Origin: Planctomycetota bacterium
Lineage (GTDB): Bacteria; Planctomycetota; GCA-002687715; DRQF01
Direction of reading: 5' to 3'
DNA: 64,000 nt
Assembly (NCBI GenBank): GCA_020639295.1
Contig: JACKGY010000013.1
Span: 1-64,000 of the forward strand
A program made the position numbers and the translations under genes. The notes under the pieces were generated by a model. The model was given only the letters and a program-made list of their open reading frames with translations. It ran no database searches and had not been told where the DNA came from. Every line of letters starts with the position of its first letter. The first letter of the stretch is position 1. Below are positions 1 through 8,987 of the stretch, piece by piece.

Positions 1-60
1 AGTTCCGAGCGGCTGGCGCTCCGAGCGGCCGCGCATCCAAGTTCCGAGCGGTCGGCGCCC
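1..60. repeat. G+C-rich dispersed repeat, partial copy
   Basis: The phrase TTCCGAGCGG occurs twice (about 3-12 and 42-51), next to GGCTGGCGCTCC. Read in reverse complement, the tandem repeat at 51697-51850 contains the same order: CGGCTGGCGCTCC, then GCGC-type bases, then GCATCC. The window edge probably cuts a member of the same non-coding family. The match is imperfect and only part of the element is visible. Confidence 0.35.
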
Positions 61-91
61 CGCGCCATCGGCGATCTCGGTACCAAGAAGA

Positions 92-119
92 AGGTCCTCG
101 AGCGGCAACTCGAGGACCT
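92..119 (-). terminator. Intrinsic terminator after the tRNA-Ser pair
   Basis: Perfect 11-bp inverted repeat (AGGTCCTCGAG at 92-102, CTCGAGGACCT at 109-119) with a 6-nt loop. Read on the minus strand it is followed by TCTTCTTGG, a pyrimidine-rich tail. It lies 8 bases beyond the 3' end of the tRNA gene, as expected for the end of the tRNA transcript. Confidence 0.7.
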
Positions 120-126
120 CGTCGAG

Positions 127-211
127 CGGAGAGACCGGGATTCGAACCCGGGGGAGGTTGCCCTCCACCCGCTTAGCAAGCGGGCGCATTCGGCCACTCT
201 GCCATCTCTCC
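127..211 (-). tRNA. tRNA-Ser (anticodon GCU)
   Basis: The minus strand folds as a class II tRNA. The acceptor arm GGAGAGA pairs with TCTCTCC, the D-loop contains the usual AGAGTGGCCGAATG, the anticodon loop is CTTGCTAAG, the variable arm is long (GGAGGG...CCTCCC), and the T-arm carries GGTTCGAATCC. Anticodon GCT reads AGY serine codons. The discriminator base at 127 is G, normal for serine, and no CCA is encoded. It lies 42 bases downstream of the second tRNA-Ser and is probably co-transcribed with it. Confidence 0.95.
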
Positions 212-253
212 TGGTTGTTCCTTCGTCGTCCGGGAGTCGAGCCGCGGGCGAAG

Positions 254-338
254 CGGAGGGTGAGGGATTCGAACCCCCGGTTGCTCGCGCAACAACGGTT
301 TTCAAGACCGCCGCATTCGACCGCTCTGCCAACCCTCC
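254..338 (-). tRNA. tRNA-Ser (anticodon UGA)
   Basis: Class II tRNA on the minus strand. The acceptor GGAGGGT pairs with ACCCTCC, the D-arm contains AGAGCGGTCGAATG, the anticodon loop is TCTTGAAAA giving anticodon TGA (UCN codons), there is a long variable arm (GTTGCGCGAGCAAC) and the T-arm carries GGTTCGAATCC. The discriminator is G at 254. It is the promoter-proximal member of the two-gene tRNA-Ser transcript. Confidence 0.95.
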
Positions 339-369
339 GGGTCGGCCCTGGCGGGCCTTCAACGGCGCG

Positions 370-397
370 ATTGTATCCATGACCCCCCGGGCGACAA
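370..397 (-). promoter_or_regulatory. Probable sigma-70-type promoter of the tRNA-Ser pair
   Basis: On the minus strand TTGTCG (397-392) and TACAAT (375-370) are separated by 16 bases. Transcription would start near 363, about 25 bases before the first tRNA. The hexamers match the vegetative consensus at 4 and 5 of 6 positions. Inferred from sequence only. Confidence 0.5.
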
Positions 398-503
398 GGG
401 CAAAGGGAGGGCGAAGGGCCCTGAACCGAAGTCCAGTCGGTGGCGTTCCTTGCCGGCGGGGATCGGCCGCGCTGCTATCATGGGGCCGCCCAGGAGGATC
501 GTC

Positions 504-1364
504 ATGGATGCCAGCATCTCACCACTCCCGGCCCGTCCCGCGGACGCGCACAAGGGGCTCTCGGGGGACGTCCTGATCATCGCCGGGAGCCGCAGGCTGG
601 CCGGCGCCGCGGCCCTGGCCGCCCTGGGCGCCGCTCGCTCGGGCGCCGGCTTCGTCCGGGCGGCGGTGCCGGCGGGCATCGCCGACCGGGTCGCCACCTT
701 GCGGCCCTCCACGATCGTCCTGCCCCAGCGCGAGACGCGTGCCGGCGAGTTCTCGATGACCGCCGCCGCGGAGCTCCTCGAGCGAGCGGCCAGGGCCGAC
801 GCCCTGGTCCTCGGGCCCGGCCTCGGACGATCGCGCGATCTGCGAGCCCTCGTCGCCATGCTCCTCGACCTGGTGAGCGCGCCGATCGTTCTCGACGCCG
901 ACGGCCTGCAGGCCCTGGCCGAGCTGGGGCTCGACCTGCTCCGCGACCGCGAGCGGACCGTGATCACGCCTCATCCCGGCGAGGCCGCGGCCCTGCTCGG
1001 TCGTTCGCCCGCGGCGATCCAGGCCGATCGCGACGCGGCCGCCGCCGAGCTCGCCGCCCGTTCCGGGGCCACCGTCGTCCTCAAGGGCGCCGGCACGGTC
1101 CTGAGGCGGGGCGATCACCACCGGGTGAACGACAGCGGCGGTCCGGCCATGGCGACCGCCGGCATGGGCGACGTGCTCGCCGGCATGATCGGCGCCCTCC
1201 TGGCGGCTGGAGAGGACGACTGGCAGGCGGTGGCCGCCGCCACCTGGGCGCACGGCCGCGCCGCCGACCTGGCCACCGCCGCGCTCGGGGGGGAACGAGG
1301 ACTCCTGCCGGAGGATCTCGGTCCCCACCTGCCGCGCGCGCTCGCGGAATTCGGCCGCCGATGA
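504..1364 (+). CDS. nnrD: ADP/ATP-dependent NAD(P)H-hydrate dehydratase
   Basis: 286-residue protein of the ribokinase-like YjeF C-terminal family. The family repairs damaged nicotinamide cofactors by dehydrating S-NAD(P)HX with ADP or ATP in the cytosol. Visible family motifs are KGLSGDVLIIAGS near the N-terminus, LVLGPGLG, VLDADGLQAL, TPHPGEAAALLG, and the C-terminal nucleotide loop GGPAMATAGMGDVLAGMIGAL with the catalytic Asp of GMGD. The start at 504 is chosen because AGGAGG (492-497) sits 6 bases upstream; an in-frame ATG at 450 lacks such a site. The N-terminal epimerase domain found in fused YjeF is absent. The stop overlaps the next ATG (ATGA). Confidence 0.93.
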   Translation: MDASISPLPARPADAHKGLSGDVLIIAGSRRLAGAAALAALGAARSGAGFVRAAVPAGIADRVATLRPSTIVLPQRETRAGEFSMTAAAELLERAARADALVLGPGLGRSRDLRALVAMLLDLVSAPIVLDADGLQALAELGLDLLRDRERTVITPHPGEAAALLGRSPAAIQADRDAAAAELAARSGATVVLKGAGTVLRRGDHHRVNDSGGPAMATAGMGDVLAGMIGALLAAGEDDWQAVAAATWAHGRAADLATAALGGERGLLPEDLGPHLPRALAEFGRR

Positions 1365-4300
1365 GAGCGCTCGCGTTCCTGGCGGTCGCCCTCGCCACCG
1401 CTGCGGCCCTGCCTGCGCAGGACGCCGATCCCCTGATCGAGCGAGCCGCCGTTCTGCTCCGCGACTCCGAGCACGCGGGTCGTGTCCGCCAGCTCGCGGC
1501 CGACATCGTCGTCGCCGATCCCGATCGGGCCGCCGCGCTGGCCGACGAGCTCGCGGAGGGCGACTGGAAGCAGGGCCTGAGCGCTCTGGCCATCTGGAGC
1601 CGGCTCGGTCCCGATCGGGTCCTGCGCGAAGCGGTGGCGCGGCGTGGCTGGGATCGCTCGACCAATCTCGCCCTGCGCGTGCGTTGCCTCGAGGCCCTGG
1701 TCGGCCTCGATGACGCGAGCGCCGCCAGCGGACTCCTCGCCGCGCTCGACGATCCGGTCTGGCTGGTGCGCCGGGCGGCGCTCGCGTCGGTGGGTTCCTT
1801 GCCGCCGGAGGTCCTCGAGCGCTGCGGCGACCGGCTGCTCGCCCGCCTCGACGATCCGATCGAGGAGCTGCGCGCTCGGGCGCGCGACCTCTGCCTGGAG
1901 ATCGCGGGGCGTTCGCCGGCCATGCTCGACGCCCTGGTCGAGCGCCCCTGGCGCGACTGGCGTGATCGCCGGGCGCGGCGTCACCTGGTCTGGGCGCTGC
2001 TCGACGCCCGGGCGCGCGGTCAGGCCCCGCCTCCCGCCGAGCTGCAGCTCGATCGCGGCGATCCCTTCAGTCGCGCCCTCGCCCTGGCCTTCATGGAGCC
2101 CGGGCCGGACCGCATCCAGGCCTGGGTCGCCCTGGCGCGGGACCCGAGCGCGCGCGAGCTGCTCGGTGATGCCTTGCTGGCGGCGGTGAAGGAGATCGTG
2201 GCCGCCGAGGAGCCCGACATGCCCGAATCGCTCTGGCGGGACGGGCCGATCGGTGATGGCGTCCTCGGCGAGATCGTCGCCCGCCTGGCTCCGACGGCCG
2301 GTCGCAGGCTGCGCATGCTCGTCCTCGACGACCTGGTCGCGGAGCTCGACCGGGAACGGATCGAGGAGATCGTCCTGCGCGAGGCCTTCGAGAACCCGCC
2401 GACCGACCTCGCCGATCTGCTCGACCGGCTGTTCGAGGAGATCGGGCCGCGAGGGGCGAGCCGCCGCCGTCTGCGCCGGATCATGAAGCTCCGCTCCTCG
2501 CTCGACGTGCCCATCGCCGACGAACTGCTCCTGCGTGGGCTGGAGGAGGGGCCCTTTCCACGCCGGGTGATCGTCGCGGAGCAGATCTGGCGGCGCAGCG
2601 ACGCCAGGATGCGTGGCCTTCTGCTCGACCATCTCCGGCATCGCCTCGACGCGAACGACCGGGCGCGCGCGCCGATCCTGCGCATCCTGGTCGAACGACC
2701 CCGCGAGGACGCCCTCGACCTCTACGTCGCCACCGTGGTCGATCCCTGGCAGGCGGAAGACCTGCGCATCAAGGCCCTCGACGTCCTGCTCGCCCTGGAT
2801 CCCGAGCATCGCCTCACGGCCGCGGAGATCGAGGCGGCTCCGACCGAACTCCGGCTGCGGATGATCGAGCACGAGACCGGTCCCGGGCGGGTCGGGCGCA
2901 AGATCGTCGCCCTCGCGATCGCCGATCGCGGCCTGGCCGATCTGCCGCTCGAGGAACTCAGGCTGGCATCTCTGTGCGACTTCGAGGAGCTCGACCTCCA
3001 GGTCGAGGAGGCGATCCGTGCCGGATCCTTCGATGGCCGTCGCCTGCCGGTCTACCTCGACTACGTGCGCCGAAGGCGCGGGCCGGAGCGGGCCCGCGCG
3101 GTCGTGGGCGAGCTGCTCGATCGCGGCCTCGACCTCGAGGCCTCCGTTCGCAGCCTCACGGCCTACGCGCGCATGGACGGCAAGGTGATCGAGAATCTCA
3201 TCGACGCCTACCAGCCCGATCGGCCGCTCTCCCGTCTCTTCGATCTGGTCGGCCTCGACGCGATCGACGAGCCCGACCGGGTCCTCTACGCCGTCGCCCG
3301 GCTGGCCCGGCGACGGGGCGAGGGCGCCGAGCTGATGCGGCTGCTCGAGCAGCGCTGGCGGGCGCTGGTCGCCGACGCGGAGGGCCGGGGCGGAGCCGAA
3401 CTCGACGCGATCGCGCGCGAACTCCTGCTCTGCCGGGACGACCGGCTCCGCCGTTTGGTCGTCGCGCGGGCCGAGGCCGCCGTCGATGCCTGCTGCGGTC
3501 GTGATCTCGAACGTGAGCGGGCCTTCGCGGCCGCGGTCCTGCTCGAGTCGAGCTTCCAGGCCCTGGTCGAATCGGCCGAGGAGGGCGCGCTGGCCTCGGC
3601 GGTCGATCTGCTCGGACGCTGTGGCCGCCGGCTCGCCGAGCTGCATCTCGCCGGCGGCGAGGTCGCGGGCCGCGAGGGCTACGATCCGCGGCTCTCGATG
3701 ATCTCGGTCCTCACCGCCGAGACGCGCGAAGGCCTGGCGGCCGAGACGACCGGCCTCGCGGCCGTGGCGCTCGGGCGGCTGCGTGACGATCCCGATTTCT
3801 GGCTGGCCTGGGCCCGGCAGAGTCTGCGGTTTCCCGAACCGGGACCGTTTGGCCGGCTCCTCGCCGAGCGCCTCCTGGCGATGCCGCCGATCCAGCTCCG
3901 GGGGCATGATCACATCCTGGTGGCGCTCGGTGCCCGCCTGATGGCCGGCGAGGCCGCCGAACCAGGGGCGCGGTTGCTCCGGCGGGGGCGACGCCTGGCC
4001 GGCGCGGCCGCGGCCCGGGACGATCAGGACGAGCGCTTCGAGCGCATCGTCCTCTCGAGCGGGGTCGACGCCCAGGTCGCCTACTGGCTCGATCACGAGG
4101 CCGAACTCCTGACCTCGGGCGACGCGGAGGTCACCGTCGTGCCGCCGCTCCATCGTCGCCTCGACGATCGCCGCCATCTGGCCTGGCTCACGCTCGGCCG
4201 TCGACTCGGTCGGGTCGAGTTGAGCGAGGAAGGCCTCACCGACCTGCGGCGGAACGGCGAGGACTTCGCCGGCATCGATGCCCTGCGCCTGCGCCTGGCC

Positions 4301-4531
4301 CTCGATCGCGGCGACTTCGCCGGCGCGCGCGCGCTGGCGCGTCATGCGCTCGAACGCATCGCGGTCTTCGGCGCCTCGGAACGCAACGGCGACCTGCAGT
4401 CCTTCTCGGCCTGGGAGGCGGCGGCGCTCTGGGGGCTCGGACGACACGAGGAGGCCCGCATGCTGCTCGAGCGGGTGGGACTGCGCGACCTCGGCAACCT
4501 GCGCGGGCCGCGGGTCGAGGACTTCCGCTGA
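1361..4531 (+). CDS. Large exported HEAT-repeat-like protein
   Basis: 1056 residues. The N-terminus is a signal peptide (MRALAFLAVALATAAALPAQ, probable cleavage after PAQ). The mature protein is almost entirely alpha-helical and rich in Leu, Arg, Glu and Asp. Residues about 60-250 contain HEAT-like helix pairs, for example DDPVWLVRRAALASVGSLP and DDPIEELRARARDLC. The rest is probably a continuing solenoid, perhaps with TPR-like hairpins near the C-terminus (ARALARHALERIAVFGASE). No enzymatic motif is seen. Its start overlaps the nnrD stop by 4 bases, but the two functions do not suggest a shared pathway. A role as a periplasmic scaffold is inferred from fold and export only. Confidence 0.85.
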   Translation: MRALAFLAVALATAAALPAQDADPLIERAAVLLRDSEHAGRVRQLAADIVVADPDRAAALADELAEGDWKQGLSALAIWSRLGPDRVLREAVARRGWDRSTNLALRVRCLEALVGLDDASAASGLLAALDDPVWLVRRAALASVGSLPPEVLERCGDRLLARLDDPIEELRARARDLCLEIAGRSPAMLDALVERPWRDWRDRRARRHLVWALLDARARGQAPPPAELQLDRGDPFSRALALAFMEPGPDRIQAWVALARDPSARELLGDALLAAVKEIVAAEEPDMPESLWRDGPIGDGVLGEIVARLAPTAGRRLRMLVLDDLVAELDRERIEEIVLREAFENPPTDLADLLDRLFEEIGPRGASRRRLRRIMKLRSSLDVPIADELLLRGLEEGPFPRRVIVAEQIWRRSDARMRGLLLDHLRHRLDANDRARAPILRILVERPREDALDLYVATVVDPWQAEDLRIKALDVLLALDPEHRLTAAEIEAAPTELRLRMIEHETGPGRVGRKIVALAIADRGLADLPLEELRLASLCDFEELDLQVEEAIRAGSFDGRRLPVYLDYVRRRRGPERARAVVGELLDRGLDLEASVRSLTAYARMDGKVIENLIDAYQPDRPLSRLFDLVGLDAIDEPDRVLYAVARLARRRGEGAELMRLLEQRWRALVADAEGRGGAELDAIARELLLCRDDRLRRLVVARAEAAVDACCGRDLERERAFAAAVLLESSFQALVESAEEGALASAVDLLGRCGRRLAELHLAGGEVAGREGYDPRLSMISVLTAETREGLAAETTGLAAVALGRLRDDPDFWLAWARQSLRFPEPGPFGRLLAERLLAMPPIQLRGHDHILVALGARLMAGEAAEPGARLLRRGRRLAGAAAARDDQDERFERIVLSSGVDAQVAYWLDHEAELLTSGDAEVTVVPPLHRRLDDRRHLAWLTLGRRLGRVELSEEGLTDLRRNGEDFAGIDALRLRLALDRGDFAGARALARHALERIAVFGASERNGDLQSFSAWEAAALWGLGRHEEARMLLERVGLRDLGNLRGPRVEDFR

Positions 4532-4540
4532 TCGCCGGCC

Positions 4541-6433
4541 TCAGCGCTCGGTGTCGACCTCGAGGAGACCGAGGTCGAAGAGCGTCTGGGCCACCTCGTC
4601 GAGGATGCGCTTCTGGCGGGTGAGACCGTCGTCGGGATCGATCTCGTCGAGCCGCCCGAGGCTGCGCTTGATCCGCTGGTCCAGCGTCACCAGGACCCCG
4701 GAGCGGAACACCGCGCGACGCAACATGACCGCGGCGAGCCAGCGGTTCCGGCTGGGCACCCGCTGATCGCGCAGGACCGCGAGGTAGGCCGGCAGGTACC
4801 AGGTCCCGTTGTGGCGGTTCAGCTCCAACGACAGGCGCGGGTGCAGGGAATCGGCACGGAGCATCTTCTCGACGAAGTCGGGATCGTGTGCCTTCAGGCG
4901 CCGGCGGATGGCGTCGGTGCTGCGGCCGGCGTCGAGCTCGGCGAGCAGCGATTCGGCGTCGGCGCTGGCGCTGACCGCCTCGTCGTCGCCGGCGGCGAGG
5001 GTCACCGCCAGGACCTCGCGCACCAGGTCCTGGGCCCGGCGGAGCTCGACGTAGCGTCCGCCGCCACGCTCGGCCAGGTTGCGGAAGGTCGACCGGGCGG
5101 CCGAGTTGCGCAGGGTGTCGACGAAGATGGCATGGAGCTGGCCGCCGCGATCGCGGAAGCGACCGAGCAGGTCGCCGATCCGGCCCATGGTCTCGGCATG
5201 GGGCGGGGCATCGCCGACCAGGATCAGCACCTTCTCGGCGCGGGGCGAGAAGCGCATGCCCATGGCCTTCTTCAGGGCCTCGTAGACCGCTTCGGGCGCA
5301 TCGCCACCGCCGCTCGCGGAGAGCCTGTCGATGAAGCGGACCGAGCGGTAGATGCTCGGGCTCAGCTCCTCGTCGAGGGTCAGGTAGTCCTCGTCCTCGC
5401 CCTGGTCGCGGTAGGCCACGACCCCGAGCCGGAACCGGATGCCGAGGCCGTCGAGCGTGGCGATGAAGGTCCCGATCTGCTGTTGCGCCGCGTCGATCGC
5501 GCTACCCATCGAGGAGGTCGTGTCGAGCAGGACGACGAGGTCGAGGCCGGATTGCCGGAGGTCGGCGATCTTGCGGGCCGTCCGCCCGCTCGCCGCCCCG
5601 CCCAGGCCGCCCGGTCCGCCGAGGTTCCGGCCGAGGCCGGCATCACCCATGGCGCTCGGTCGCAGGCCGACGGCGGTCATTCCGGGATCGCCGGCGTCGT
5701 CGTCGAAGACTCCCTCCAGGTCCGCCGAGGTCGGCGTCTCGGACTCGTCGATCTCGACCGGTTCCTCCTCGCTCGGCTCCTCGAGCTCGGGGCGCAGTTC
5801 GTCGAGGTCCTCGTCGATGTCGTTCCAATCGTCGCTACGGGCGGCCTCGACCATGTCCACCGCGAGCTGGGGACCGGGCCGGCCTTTCGGCTGGTCGTCC
5901 AGGAACTGGAGGACGAGGAAGGCGATCAGGGCCTGGAGGGCGGCCGAGGCCAGGAGCCAGGGCGCGCGACGCAGCTTCTCGATCAGGAGGTCGTTGAAGT
6001 CGGGCTCCCGGGCGGCCGCCGCCTCGGCCTCGCGGGTCGCTTCCTCGCGCAAGAGGGGCAGGGGCAGGCCGAGGAGCTGGAAGCCGGCCGGCATCGTGTC
6101 GGCGCTCGGGTCGATCATGACCATCCGGGCGAGGCCGATCCCGATCCGATCGCCGTGGCGCAGCTCGCCCGCCTCGAGACGGCGGTCGTTGAGCGTCGCG
6201 CCCTCGGCTCCGGAGAGATCGAAGATCTCGAAGCCGGTCGGGTGGCGCTGGATCATGAGATGCCGGGCCGCCATGCCGGGGAGGCGCAGGTGGACCGCGC
6301 AGCCCAGCTCGGCCCCGACCACGATCGCGTCACGGTCGAGCGGGTAGACCCGGCACTCGCCCGGCAGGCCGACCGCGAGGATCGGGCCCGCGTGCAGGCG
6401 GATCTCCAGGGCTTTGCTCGCAGACAGTTTCAT
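4541..6433 (-). CDS. FHA-transmembrane-VWA domain protein
   Basis: 630 residues. Residues about 30-108 form an FHA domain (VVGAELGCAVHLRLPGMAARH and the later LNDRRL...GDRIGIG), which in other proteins binds phosphothreonine peptides. One hydrophobic helix at about 159-177 would anchor it in the inner membrane, followed by a very acidic linker (198-248) and a Gly-rich stretch. A von Willebrand A domain at about 298-460 has an intact MIDAS start (DTTSSMGS, residues 304-311) and a GDAPP metal-site loop. The C-terminal 150 residues are helical and unrecognised. An FHA domain inside and a VWA domain outside suggest signal-dependent surface assembly, which is inference. It converges with the HEAT gene 9 bases away. 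Confidence 0.88.
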   Translation of the reverse strand: MKLSASKALEIRLHAGPILAVGLPGECRVYPLDRDAIVVGAELGCAVHLRLPGMAARHLMIQRHPTGFEIFDLSGAEGATLNDRRLEAGELRHGDRIGIGLARMVMIDPSADTMPAGFQLLGLPLPLLREEATREAEAAAAREPDFNDLLIEKLRRAPWLLASAALQALIAFLVLQFLDDQPKGRPGPQLAVDMVEAARSDDWNDIDEDLDELRPELEEPSEEEPVEIDESETPTSADLEGVFDDDAGDPGMTAVGLRPSAMGDAGLGRNLGGPGGLGGAASGRTARKIADLRQSGLDLVVLLDTTSSMGSAIDAAQQQIGTFIATLDGLGIRFRLGVVAYRDQGEDEDYLTLDEELSPSIYRSVRFIDRLSASGGGDAPEAVYEALKKAMGMRFSPRAEKVLILVGDAPPHAETMGRIGDLLGRFRDRGGQLHAIFVDTLRNSAARSTFRNLAERGGGRYVELRRAQDLVREVLAVTLAAGDDEAVSASADAESLLAELDAGRSTDAIRRRLKAHDPDFVEKMLRADSLHPRLSLELNRHNGTWYLPAYLAVLRDQRVPSRNRWLAAVMLRRAVFRSGVLVTLDQRIKRSLGRLDEIDPDDGLTRQKRILDEVAQTLFDLGLLEVDTER

Positions 6434-6665
6434 GACGTCCCGTTCACCGCCAGACCGGTCGCGTGACGAGCGGGTCGGCGCCTGGATCCCGGAAATCCAC
6501 CGCTCGCTCGCGCCCAGAATATAGCCGGGACGCCGAAGGGGGCGTGAGGTTTCGTCGATTCGCGGTCCGGGTGCCCTTGCCGGTCGGGGAGCGGCCCCGA
6601 TCGGTCCGGTGGGGTGGTGCGGCCCCGGTCCATCGGCTGGCCACCTCGAAAGTCGCCGAGCGCGG

Positions 6666-7382
6666 TCAGGCCCCGGCCACCAGTTCCGCCATCCGGCGGA
6701 CCGCGGTGGGGAAGCCGACGTAGAGGGCCTCGGCCACGATGGCATGGCCGATGTTGAGGTCGTTCATCCCCGGGATCGCCGCGACCGCCGCGGCGTTCTC
6801 GTAGTGCAGCCCGTGGCCGGCGTTGACCTCGAGCCCCAGCGTCCGGGCCCGGGCGGCGGCTCGGCCGAGGATCTCCAGCTCCGCCCGCTGTTCGTCGCCG
6901 CTCGCATTGGCATAGCGGCCGGTGTGCAGCTCCACGTGGCTGGCCCCCAGCTCCAGGGCGGTCTCGACCGCGCTCTCCTCGGGGTCGATGAACAGGCTGA
7001 CCAGGGTGCCGCGGTTCTTGAGACGGTCGATGACCTCGCGCAGCCGGTCGACGCCGCCCCGGAGGTCGAGCCCGCCCTCGGTGGTGATCTCCTCGCGCTT
7101 CTCGGGCACCAGGGTCGCCTGTTCCGGGCGGAGATCCTCGGCGATGCGGACGATCTCCTCGCTCACCGCGAGTTCGAAGTTGAAGGGCCGATGGAGGGCG
7201 CGCTTCATGCGGCGGACGTCGTGGTCCTGGATGTGGCGGCGGTCCTCGCGCAGGTGCACGGTGATTCCGGCGGCGCCGGCTTCCTCGGCGAGCAGGGCGG
7301 CGCGCAGGGGGTCGGGGTAATAGATGCGTCGCGCCTCGCGCAGGGTGGCGACGTGGTCGACGTTGACGAACAGGCGAGCCAT
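6666..7382 (-). CDS. pdxJ: Pyridoxine 5'-phosphate synthase
   Basis: 238 residues, normal family length. PdxJ condenses 3-amino-2-oxopropyl phosphate with 1-deoxyxylulose 5-phosphate to make pyridoxine 5'-phosphate, the last ring-forming step of DXP-dependent vitamin B6 synthesis. Family motifs are visible from end to end: VNVDHVATLR, TVHLREDRRHIQDHDV, FNFELAVSEE, ATLVPEKREE, VELHTGRYA and VNAGHGLHYENA. The start at 7382 is preceded by GGAG with normal spacing. The gene is divergent from rsmD, with 81 bases between start codons, so that gap should hold both promoters. Confidence 0.97.
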   Translation of the reverse strand: MARLFVNVDHVATLREARRIYYPDPLRAALLAEEAGAAGITVHLREDRRHIQDHDVRRMKRALHRPFNFELAVSEEIVRIAEDLRPEQATLVPEKREEITTEGGLDLRGGVDRLREVIDRLKNRGTLVSLFIDPEESAVETALELGASHVELHTGRYANASGDEQRAELEILGRAAARARTLGLEVNAGHGLHYENAAAVAAIPGMNDLNIGHAIVAEALYVGFPTAVRRMAELVAGA

Positions 7383-7463
7383 CTCGAACTCCGATCTCGA
7401 CGCCCTTGATCGGTCGCGGGCGCGGCGCATGATAGCAGGCCAAGGAGGAGCCAACACGGGACC

Positions 7464-8036
7464 ATGCGCATCATCGCCGGCACGGCCCGGGGCCGGACCC
7501 TGCTCGGTCCCAAGGGGCGCGACACGAGACCCTATCTCGATGCTCTGAAGGAGCGTCTCTTCAACATCCTGGGCGATCGGGTTGCCGATGCCCTGGTCTG
7601 GGACGTCTTCGCCGGGCCCGGTTCGGTCGGCCTCGAGGCGCTCTCCCGTGGCGCGCGCTTCGCGATCTTCCTGGAACGCGGCCGGCCGGCGCTCGAGGCC
7701 CTGCGCAAGAACATCGAGACCCTCGGTTTCGCCGATCGGAGCCGGGTGATCGCCGGCGACGCCCTGCGCTTCCCGCCCGTCGGCGAGGAGGCGGCCGACC
7801 TGGTCTTCTACGACCCGCCCTTCCCCCTGGTCGAGGCCGAGCCCGGGCGCCTGTTCGCGCATGTCGAGCGGCTCGGCGCGGCGATGGCCGGGTCCGGACT
7901 CCTGGTCTTCCGGACCCCGTCGCGCTTCGATTTCCCGGCCCGGATCGCCGGCCTCGCGGAGGTCGACCGCCGCGACGCGGGGGTCAACAGCCTGCACCTG
8001 CTCGTACGCGACGTGAAGGGACCCGAGGTCCCCTGA
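7464..8036 (+). CDS. rsmD: 16S rRNA (guanine(966)-N(2))-methyltransferase
   Basis: 190-residue Rossmann methyltransferase of the RsmD family, which modifies G966 of 16S rRNA during 30S assembly. It starts with the family signature MRIIAGTARGRTL and has TRPYLDALKERLFNIL, the SAM-binding VWDVFAGPGSVGLEALSRGA, and the catalytic DPPF (NPPY-type) motif in LVFYDPPF. AAGGAGGAG lies 11 bases before the ATG. The length is typical. Confidence 0.95.
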   Translation: MRIIAGTARGRTLLGPKGRDTRPYLDALKERLFNILGDRVADALVWDVFAGPGSVGLEALSRGARFAIFLERGRPALEALRKNIETLGFADRSRVIAGDALRFPPVGEEAADLVFYDPPFPLVEAEPGRLFAHVERLGAAMAGSGLLVFRTPSRFDFPARIAGLAEVDRRDAGVNSLHLLVRDVKGPEVP

Positions 8037-8192
8037 TCCCGCGCGCAAGTCCTTTGCTCGGCGGGATACGAGGCGACGGAATTCTCTTTCCCGCAGCGCT
8101 TTCGGCTCATGGGCCCGATGGTCGCCGCCGATAACCGGTGGTGGAGTCCTCGCGCCTCCGAGGGAAAGCATTACGTTGCAAAGGACAGGGAC

Positions 8193-8969
8193 ATGAACAG
8201 TCTGCGAGTCATCGCCGCTCTCTTTGCGCTGGGTCTGTCGGCGGCGCCCGCCGCGGCTTCCGGCGGTTGGTGGGACGACATCTTCGAGGAGAAGACCGTC
8301 TCGCTCGAGACCATCCTCAAGAACCCCGAGGCCTTCCGTGGCCTCGACGTCTCCTTCGTGATCCAGTTCCACAAGCTGGGTCAGATCGACAACCCCTACT
8401 ACACCCCCTTCGAGAAGGAACGCTACCTGAACTTCTCGGTCTGGGCGGACGGGGCGGCCCTCTGGGAGAAGAAGGTCTTCGAGGCCGATTTCGCCTACAT
8501 GTTCATCGACCGGATCGCGGAGGACTGCCAGACGATCCTCCAGGCCGGCGCCTACGAGCGCTTCGTGGTCACCGGTCGCGTGGTGAGCGTCTTCCGCGGC
8601 CAGCCCTGGATCGAGGTCGTGGGCCTGAAGGGCATCGACCGCAAGCTGGACGAGCCGACCCTCATTCGCATGGTCAAGGCCTACAAGCTCAAGTCGGCGC
8701 GCCGCTTCGATGCCGCCGCCGGCGAGTTCAAGAACGCATTCGGCGAGAAGCTCCCCGAGGGCGTGCAGCACCTCCTGCATCGCGAGTCGGGCCTCTGCTT
8801 CGCCGCCGCCCATCGCTACGCCGACGCCCTGGTTCCCCTCGAGAAGACGGTCCAGATGGACCCGAAGGACGAGGAGGCCGCCCAGGTGCTCGCCCAGTGC
8901 AAGAAGGAACTCGAGTCCATGCCCGTCCCGGTCTCCGAGACCGGTGAGAAGGACGCCGAGTCCAAGTAG
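8193..8969 (+). CDS. Exported protein with TPR-like C-terminus
   Basis: 258 residues with a signal peptide (MNSLRVIAALFALGLSAAPA, cleavage after AAA-S). Mature residues 25-155 contain an unrecognised region with many aromatics, beginning GGWWDDIFEEKTVSLETIL. The C-terminal third (about 165-240) reads as helical TPR-like hairpins (YKLKSARRFDAAAGEFKNAF; YADALVPLEKTVQMDPKDEE). The C-terminal tail is acidic. The ATG at 8193 was chosen because it begins the signal peptide and follows AAGGACAGGG. No enzymatic function can be named. A strong terminator follows, so it is transcribed separately from the next gene. Confidence 0.82.
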   Translation: MNSLRVIAALFALGLSAAPAAASGGWWDDIFEEKTVSLETILKNPEAFRGLDVSFVIQFHKLGQIDNPYYTPFEKERYLNFSVWADGAALWEKKVFEADFAYMFIDRIAEDCQTILQAGAYERFVVTGRVVSVFRGQPWIEVVGLKGIDRKLDEPTLIRMVKAYKLKSARRFDAAAGEFKNAFGEKLPEGVQHLLHRESGLCFAAAHRYADALVPLEKTVQMDPKDEEAAQVLAQCKKELESMPVPVSETGEKDAESK

Positions 8970-8987
8970 AAGACCCTCGTGACGACG

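Noticed and set aside
1115..4447. A 1110-codon open frame on the minus strand opposite the HEAT-like gene
   Set aside because: The plus-strand frame has the signal peptide, the HEAT-like pattern and the nnrD overlap. The minus frame has no domain resemblance and is open only because of high G+C. Long antisense ORFs of this kind occur opposite most genes here.
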